From assembly GCA_020722185.1 (NCBI GenBank), contig DYLH01000001.1, forward strand, positions 1-56,315: a stretch of DNA of 56,315 nt, in the 5' to 3' direction. Positions 39,801-48,800 of this stretch are shown here, in pieces. Under the pieces are notes generated by a model. That model was given only the letters and a program-made list of their open reading frames with translations, was not told where the DNA came from and made no database searches. The stretch's first letter is position 1. Every line of letters begins with the position of its first letter. The DNA comes from Candidatus Avelusimicrobium gallicola. Its GTDB lineage: Bacteria; Elusimicrobiota; Elusimicrobia; Elusimicrobiales; UBA9959. Both the position numbers and the translations under genes were made by a program.

Positions 39801-42800
39801 CAATTGACAATCAGACAGGTGACGATGTGTGGAGAAATACAGCTGGAACTTCCTACGATGTAGACTTCTTTGATGATTTATCTAAGCTTGCTACTGCTCA
39901 ATATAAAGTGACATCTGCTATAAATCAGGGTGGCAATTTGATAATTGATTGGACAGATATTTTTGCTGGAGTAAATACTTCTTCCCAGACTGCCGACTGG
40001 GCTCTGTCATCTGCGCTTTGGTCATCATTGCCTGAAGGCCAGTCTTATGTCTCTGTAAGAGTTTACGATGTGGCTGGATCTTCAACTACTGCGGATGATG
40101 TTTTCTATATAAAGAAAGACACTACATCTCCAGACGGTATAAGTCTTGTTTCTCCCGCTAATGAAGAGAAACTTTCCACATCCTTGATTTTATTTGATTG
40201 GACTGATTCTTCTGATTTAACTTCTGGGATTTCAAACTATGAACTGGAAATTTCAACAGAAATAGATTTCTCGATTGTAAATTATTCTTCTAATCCCACA
40301 AATAGTCAGTCAAGTTTAAGCATTTTAGATGGCAAGTATTACTGGCGAGTTAGAGCTAAAGACAATGCGGGCAATTATTCAGCCTTTACTTCGACAAGGT
40401 CTTTTTACATTGATACATCAAGTCCAATCATAGTAAACAATCAAATTTCTCCAACTGACTGGTATTCATCAGATCCCGGTTCTGTTTTTAATATAGACTT
40501 TCAAGATTTAGACACTGGTGTGACCACTGCGCAATATAAAATTCATTCAGCATCTGGGGAGAGTGGAATTCTAATAAAAGACTGGACAGATATTTTTACT
40601 AATATAAGTTCTTCTTCCTACACAGATAACTGGGCATTAATATCTGGCGATTGGGCGCTTTTGAGCGAAGGCCAAAATTATGTCTCAGTCAGAGTTTTCA
40701 ATACTGTAGGACTTTCCTCAACTTCTATCGACGCCTTTATTTTGAGAAAGGATACAAGCGCGCCTTCCGTTATAGACAATCAGTCTGGTGATGATGTATG
40801 GCGAAATGCGGCCGGAACACTTTACAATGTTGACTTTGAGGATTTAGGTTCAGGTTTTGCCACTGCGCAATACAGAATAACAGATGCAATTGGCGGAGTG
40901 GGAACAGTATTAAAAGACTGGACTGATATAGTTAGCGCCACACAAACAGCTCTATATTCGGCAGATTGGCAAATTGACTTCTTCGCTTTACAAGAATCGG
41001 CAACAAACTATATTTCAGTAAGGGCTTACGATTCTTTGGGTATCTCAACAATGGTTTATGATGTTTTTTATGTTCTAAAAGATATAACAAATCCCACAAT
41101 AGCTGACAATCAGTCAGACGACACAGTTTGGCGAAATTCAGATCCCGGAGCTATTTATGATATTGACTTTGGCGATCTTGGCGGAAGCAAGCTTAATAAA
41201 TTCCAGATCAAGATAACTACTGGTCAAAATGAGACAGGGGCAATTGTTTCTGATTGGACTGATAAGGTATTGGCAATAAATGCCACTTATTACAATCAAA
41301 ATTTTGGCCTTGATTTTAATACACTTAATGAAGGCTTAAATTATGTTTCAGTAAGGGTATTTGATTATGCCCAAAACACTGCACAGATCATTGACGCTTT
41401 TTCAGTAAGAAAAGATACAATGCCGCCGACAATAGTGGACAATCAGTCGGGCGATGATACTTGGCGCGGCACAAATAATGGTTTATATGATGTGGATTTT
41501 GCTGACAGCGGCAATTCATTGCTTTCAAAGTTTCAATTGAAAGCCACAACCGGTCCAAATCAGAGCGGAGTTCTTGTTTTTGACTGGACAGATAATATCA
41601 CAAACATAAGTTCAAGTTCATATAATGATAACTGGTCTCTATCTTCTGCTCTGTGGAATTTGCTCCCAAGTGGAACTTCTTACATATCTGTCAAAGCCTT
41701 TGATGTGGCAGGTTCCTCTAGCGCATTGATTGATGCCTTCTATATTTTGAAAGACACTCAAACTGTGAGTATAACCGACAATCAGTCTGGCGACTATATG
41801 TGGAGAAGCGCAAATACAGGGTTTTATGATATAGATTTCTCTGCCAATGGAAATTCATTGATAGATAGAGTTGAAGTCAGGGCTTCAACTATGCCTCTGG
41901 CCATAGGTCCATTCTTGACAGATTGGACTATAGCCCTTGCAGGCATAAGCTCTACTGCATATACCAATAACTGGCAGTTGCCTCAAAGTGTTTTTGATTC
42001 TTTATTATCTGGAGTAAGCAATTATATCTCAGTTAAAGGTGTAAATCAGGCGGGAGGTTATGCCATACTAAATGACGCTTTCATAGTTTTGAAAGATACA
42101 GTGGTTCCATCTGTGATGAATAATATCTCCGGCGGAGATTTAATGTGGAGAAATTCATCAGGGACTGTTTACAATGTGGATTTCAATGATGCCGGCGGGT
42201 CTATGCTTTCAGGCTTTGAAGTCAGAGCTTCAACTGTGGCTGGCGGATATGGAACTTTATTGTTTGATTGGACGCTTGTAATTTCAACTCCTATCTCAGT
42301 TTCCTCTTATTCCAATGACTGGGCTTTGCCTCAAGGAAAATTTGAGATTTTAATGGAAAATGTGACAAATTACATTTCAATTAAAGTCTATGATGTGGCT
42401 GGAAATACCACAACAATTGCTGACGCTTTCTTTGTCTTGAAAGATACCACTGCCCCAAGCATAGTGGATAATCAAGCCGGAGACGATATCTGGAGAAATC
42501 TCAATACTGGCATGTACAATATAGACTTTCAGGACATTGGTGGATCCTTAATTTCCAGATTCCAGATTAGAGCCTCAACAAATTCTGGAACAGTTGGTCC
42601 CTTTATCCCAGACTGGACGGATAATATTGTAAATATAAATTCATCTTCTTATTCTGATCTCTGGCCTATCACATCCAGCATTTGGTCTCTGCTTCTCAAT
42701 GGAACCAATTATATATCTGTAAGGGTGTTTGACAATGCCGGAAATTTCACAACACTAGGCTACCAGCCATTTTATATCTTGAAAGATACAGCTCTCTCAA

Positions 42801-45800
42801 CCTTTGTAAACAATGAATCTGGTGGAGATTTGATATGGAGAAAAGAGGGGCGAAATTATGAAGTTTATTTCAATGATGAACACAGTGGACTTGAAAAAGT
42901 TCAATATAGCGCAAGCACTAATTCAGCTTCAGGAGATGCCTCTCTCATTGATTGGACCGATATAGCTTTGCCTCAGGGCTCTACATACTATTACACACCA
43001 TGGTCTATTAATTTTGATGCTTTGAAAGAGGAAGTTACAAATTATATCTCAGTAAGAGCCATAGATGTGGCGGGTTCAACTACAACACTGATTGACGCTT
43101 TCTTTGTTTTGAAGGACACCACTCCACCAGTGATATTGGACAATCAAGTTGGGGAATTTGTTTGGAGAAATTCCTCTGGCACTTTCTACGATGTAGATTT
43201 TACAGATATTGGCGGAAGCAAACTTTCAAAATTTCAAATAAGAGCTTCCACTTCTTCTGGTGGAATTGCCCCTTATAGTCCAGATTGGACCGACAATATT
43301 TTGAACATTATTTCTCCATCCTATTCTGAGAACTGGGCTTTGTCATCTGATATTTGGCTATCACTCTCTGAAAGTGTTACAAATTACATATCCATTATGG
43401 TATATGATGTGGCCGGGAATACCACAACAATTATAGACGCATTTAATATACTTAAAGATACAACATTGCCGCATATAATTGACAATCAAATCGGCGATGA
43501 TATGTGGAGAAGTACAGGTGGAACTTTATACAATGTGGATTTTGAAGATTTTGGATCTAGGATTTCAAGCGCGGCATATCTTGCGTGGACAGGTCCCAAT
43601 AAAACAGGCGCGCAGGTAATAGTTTCATCTCAGATATTTACTTCAACTGGCGCCATCGCTTATACAGATGCATGGCCAATTGATTTTGACAATTTGGAAC
43701 AAGGATATAACTATATCTCGGTTATGGCATGGGATATAGCCGGGAATAACTCAGAATATACAGATGCCTTTTATGTCAAAAAAGATACTGCCGCGCCTAT
43801 AATAACCGATTTACAGCAGGGTGATACAACATGGTATAAATCAAATCCCGGGAATGCATTCAATGTGGATTTTGAAGATAATGGTATAGGAGTCTCAACT
43901 GCCACTTTTGAAGCCTGGACTGGGCCCAATAAAACAGGAATAAATGTGCTTATTTCAACATATATTTTCACAAATTCTCCAATTTATTCTTACACCAATG
44001 AATGGGGCCCGACTTTGGCTCAATGGGATTTACTTGTACAGGGGACAAATTATATATCAGTGACTGCCTATGATGATTTAGGGCACTCTTCAAGTGTTGA
44101 GGATGTATTTTATATATTGAAAGACACAATGCCGCCAGCTCAAATTTCGGATTTAACTGCTCAAACCCCAAATCTAGATATAGATGAAGGCAAGATTTAT
44201 ATTAAATGGACAGCTGTTGGAGATGATGGCTTATTGGGCAATGCAAGTTATTATATGATCCGCTATAGAACTGATGGAGATGTAATGGAAGCGAACTTTG
44301 ACGCCTCTTCTGTCTATATTTCAACTCTTGTTCCAAAATCTCCGGGCCTTTTAGAGGGTCTGATGATGAGTGGTTTCACAGCCGGAGCAACCTATTATAT
44401 TGCGATTAAAACGGTTGACAGAGCTGGGAATACGGCTATTTCAAATTCAACCTCAACTTATGCGGGTGTTGATAAAACCAATCCTTCCGCAATTTCAGAT
44501 TTATCAGCTCAGCAAGGTTCATTCGCAGGACAAATAGACCTTTCATGGACCGCTCCAGGTGAAGGCGTGGCAGGCATCGCTTCAAGTGGAACTGCTACAA
44601 GCTACATTGTAAAATATGCTCCATATCTCATAAATTCCGCAAATTTTGATTCCGCTTCAACTTATTCACAGACATGGGTTCCTAGCCAATATGGAACAAT
44701 TGAAAATCGTACCTTAGGAGGGCTCACTCCGGGAACGACTTACTCCATAGCGATAAAAGCTGTCGACGAAGCTGGCAATATCGGCCCTATCTCGAATATT
44801 GTAATTGGAACAGCTACCCCACTTGGGGCGGCAGATGGCTTGATCGCTTATGGTGTAATGTCTCCAGCAAATACTCTGCAATACAGGTTCTGGACCCCGC
44901 CAAATTGGAGCTCTGCAAGCAACTATTCTATTGGAACATCTACTGCCAGATGGGTGGTATTGAAATCTGCAGCCGTTGTGGCGAATCAAAAATTGGCAAC
45001 TATCTTGAACTCTGACAATACTATGAAAATATTGCTTTCTAAGGATGGGGGAAATTGGCATGATATTACTCCATCTCCCGCACCCGCCCCCGGTTCTTCT
45101 CTGTATAGAAAGTTTGATATGGCGGTAGAAAATTTAAGCGGCAGAATAATGGTTGCTTACTACAATGGTACTCCGGGCGCTATAAACTATGCTGTGTGGT
45201 CATCTACGGCTGTGGCATGGGTGGAAGGTCCTAAATCTTTAGCTATGGCTTCTCTGTCTGGAACAGTAAATTGGGTTAAGATGAAGTCTATGCCGGGCAC
45301 AAATAGAATTGCTCTGGTTGTTTTGGATTCAAATTCAGACATATCCGCAGTTATATGGGATGGTGCCTCATGGACTTCAAATTCAAATATGACTACAGCT
45401 GCGGCTATAGCCACCGAGGAATGCTTTGATGTGGCATGGGAAAGTTTAAGTGGCGATGCTATGGTTTTGTGGGGGCAGGGAACTGCCACAAATTACAAGA
45501 TATGGAATTCACTCAGTCAGTGGAGCGCAGCAATAGCTGGTCCAAACATAGGAGGAACGGCAAACTGGATTAGAATGGCGTCGGATCCGAATTCTGACAG
45601 AATAGGTTTTACTTCTATTGATAGTGGTTCAGATTGGAATGTCTCTGTATGGAATGGAAGCTCTTGGAGCGCTTTGCCGACAGAAGATGCTGCAATGCTT
45701 GGCAATGCTTCAAGACTTACTGATATAGCTTGGGAGTCAAGATCAGGGCAATTGCTTATTGTTGCTGTTGACAATACCACAACCGATAACTATTTTGATT

Positions 45801-48800
45801 GGATAATATGGGATCCTTCCGCCGGCTGGTCGCCTGCAAGCCCATCTGTCGCTGTCGGAAATACAAATACCACATGGGGCGGAGCATTGAGATGGCTCAA
45901 ACTTGTGCCCGATCCAAATACAGACAATATAACCGCTCTTGGTATAAGCGCGTCAAATGATTTGAGAAGCACAAACTGGAATGGCTCTAGCTGGGCTGCT
46001 TCTGGAGACAGTGTAAATTTCAATCACACTCTATATGGGACAGGTTATCTCTACGAATTTGCTGACATTGATTTTGACAGACATGACAATGAAGCGCCAA
46101 CTTTAAGCGATAATCAGACGGGAGATGATAACTGGATATCTGATCCAGTAGCGCTTTATAATATCGACGCGCAGGATAGCGGCGGATCAAAATTGGCATC
46201 TATTGAAACTAAGATATATACACTTTCCGGCGGAGGCGGAACTCTTGTTCAGGATTGGACTGCTCAGGTTATAGGGATAAACTCTGATATTTATACAAAT
46301 GACTGGCCAATAAAACAGGCAACTTTTGATATTATGCCTCAGGGGCAGAGCTATGTGTGGGTCAGGGCTAAGGATGGAGTGGGGAATGTCTCTGCCGTAA
46401 TAGCTGACGCTTTCTACATAAAGAAAGACACAAATGTCCCAACTATAATAAACAATCATCCTACCAATTTTGATCAATTGTGGAGAAATACTGACCCGGG
46501 CGCCATATACGATATTGATTTTATTAACAATGGTCTTTCACAGATTTCATCGATTACTTATAGCGCATGGACTGAGCCAAATCAAACAGGGACAAATACG
46601 ATAAATAATGCCATAATCTCTTCGGGAACTACTATTGGAAATTCATATACTGATAATTGGTCTGTTGATTTTGATCTACTTGGACATGGCACAAATTATA
46701 TCACTGTCAGTGTTTGGAATATGGCTGGTTTAAGTTCTACAACTGTTGATGCGTTCAGGATTTTAAAAGATACTCAGGTTCCTTCAATTATAGGGGATTT
46801 GACAGCTTCTTCAGGCCCCACTAGAGGGAGCATAAAATTAGAGTGGACGGCTGCTGGAGATGATGGAATACTGAACAACAATACTCAAGGCGGTTATATT
46901 GTGAAATACGCAACTTACAATATAACGGAGGCATTGTTCAACTCTGCCAGCGCATATCCGCAGACATGGATACCTCAAAATGCAGGAGCGCTTGAATCAA
47001 AGGTGCTATATGGATTTGAAGTTGGAACTACTTATTATTTTGCTATAAAGACTTATGATAAGGCAAATAGCACATCCTCAATTTCTAATATAGCTTATAG
47101 CTTGCCACAAAGAGACAATGTCTACATAAATGAAATTTATGCTGGCGGGGGGGCTGGTTTGGACTGGGTCGAATTTTATAACAATACATCCAATAATTTC
47201 AGTTTAAGCGGCTGGAAAATTATTTATAAACAGGGAGCATTGGGTAGTGCGGCTGTCGAGGCGGAAATTTGGAGTGGAAATAGTGAAATTGTTGAGTCAA
47301 GTTCTGTGCTGAAAATTAACTTATCAAGCGATATAAATCCTGCGCTAAGCTATTCTCTTATCCTGAAAGATAATGCCGGCAATATTGTAGATAGCGTGCA
47401 ATGGCCTTCTATGACAAACTCTCAAAGTTTTGCCAGAATTTACGATGGTTCTCAGATTTTTGAAATAGACCCTACACCAACTGGCGGACTATTGAATTCA
47501 ATTTCCACCCACAGTGTTAAGTTGAGCGAGATTTCCTATAATGACTGGGAATTTGTCGAGCTTTATAATACTGGCGCTGATACAATTACTTTATCTGATT
47601 TCATTTTGAGAAATTCCTATGGCGAAAGCTTCAGATTCACAAGAAAAATATATCCAAGCAGTTATATTCTTATAGATAACTCGTCTATAAGCAATGATGC
47701 TTATAGTTGGTATAGCGCTTTTGGTATCAATGGCCTTAAATCCGAAGGTGATTATTTGGTATTGGAAGATTCTTCAGGACAGAGCATAGATAGAGTTATG
47801 TGGCAGAGTGGCTTGAATTATTCTGTTTATGACTATAGGGCAAATCTTGTTTCAGCCGCAAATTATGCTCCGTCCGTAGCTACGAGTATTATAAGAGGAT
47901 CTGGCGAAGGAGTGGACACAGATAATGACTCCGCGGATTTTGCCGCTTCTTCAATTATTACTCCTCTTAGCCGAAACACAAATTATGGTTTAGGCACAGC
48001 CAATACTCTGGTATATCCTTCAAGCAATTCTGTTTTGCCGGGCAATTTCTATATAAAAGTTCAGCCTGGTCAAGACTATTCAAGTGGAAACAATGATCTC
48101 ATCGCTTTCGTGAAGATTGGCGGAAATGAGGATACAAAATCTCCGCACATTTACAGATTGTCAGATATTGGATTTGACCTATCCTCGCTATCTATGCAAA
48201 CAACAGTTCATAGCCTGAATACTTTTACAGACATAGATGGCAATAAACTGATAGATGGGTCAATTTATAAAGTCATTTTAACCGCTGATACTGATTCCAC
48301 CTGCTCAGGTCAAATAATTGTAAGTTCAGTCACAGCTGATTTTTCAATTCACAGCGCAAATGTTTATGATTCTTCCAATACTTGGCTTAATGAAAACTCA
48401 AGTGTGGATGCAGTAAAGCTTGAAATTCAAAACAATAGTCACAAATACAATATCGTCCTGTCTTCATTGACGGTGACAATACTCAAAGATAATGGGACTC
48501 CTATGAGCAATGCTGAGGCTAAAAGTATTTTTGAAAGTTTAATGGTTGTTAAAAATTCTGTTCTGGGTTCAACGCAGACATATGAGCCGGCTATAGACAC
48601 AGAGATAGTAGCTGAGCTGTCAAACCAGAATTTCAATATTGATTCCAGCGGGGCGCAAATCATTCCAATAGATATAAATAATCCTTCAGCTTCAGTTATC
48701 GCTCAAACTACTGGCTATTATTTTATGGTCTTTAAATCTTCTTACAATGCTTCTTTGCAAACTCCTCATACTTTTATGGCCAAAATAGACTTGCAAACTA

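Noticed and set aside
24247-44130. Regular repeats with about 330-base period as a CRISPR array or DNA satellite.
   Set aside because: The repeats are conserved at protein level, stay in one reading frame and are diverged in DNA; no short repeats with unique spacers are present.
33168-45489. Antisense open frames of 60-115 codons opposite the giant gene.
   Set aside because: They mirror the codon bias of the sense repeats, have no ribosome-binding sites or recognisable motifs and are shadows.
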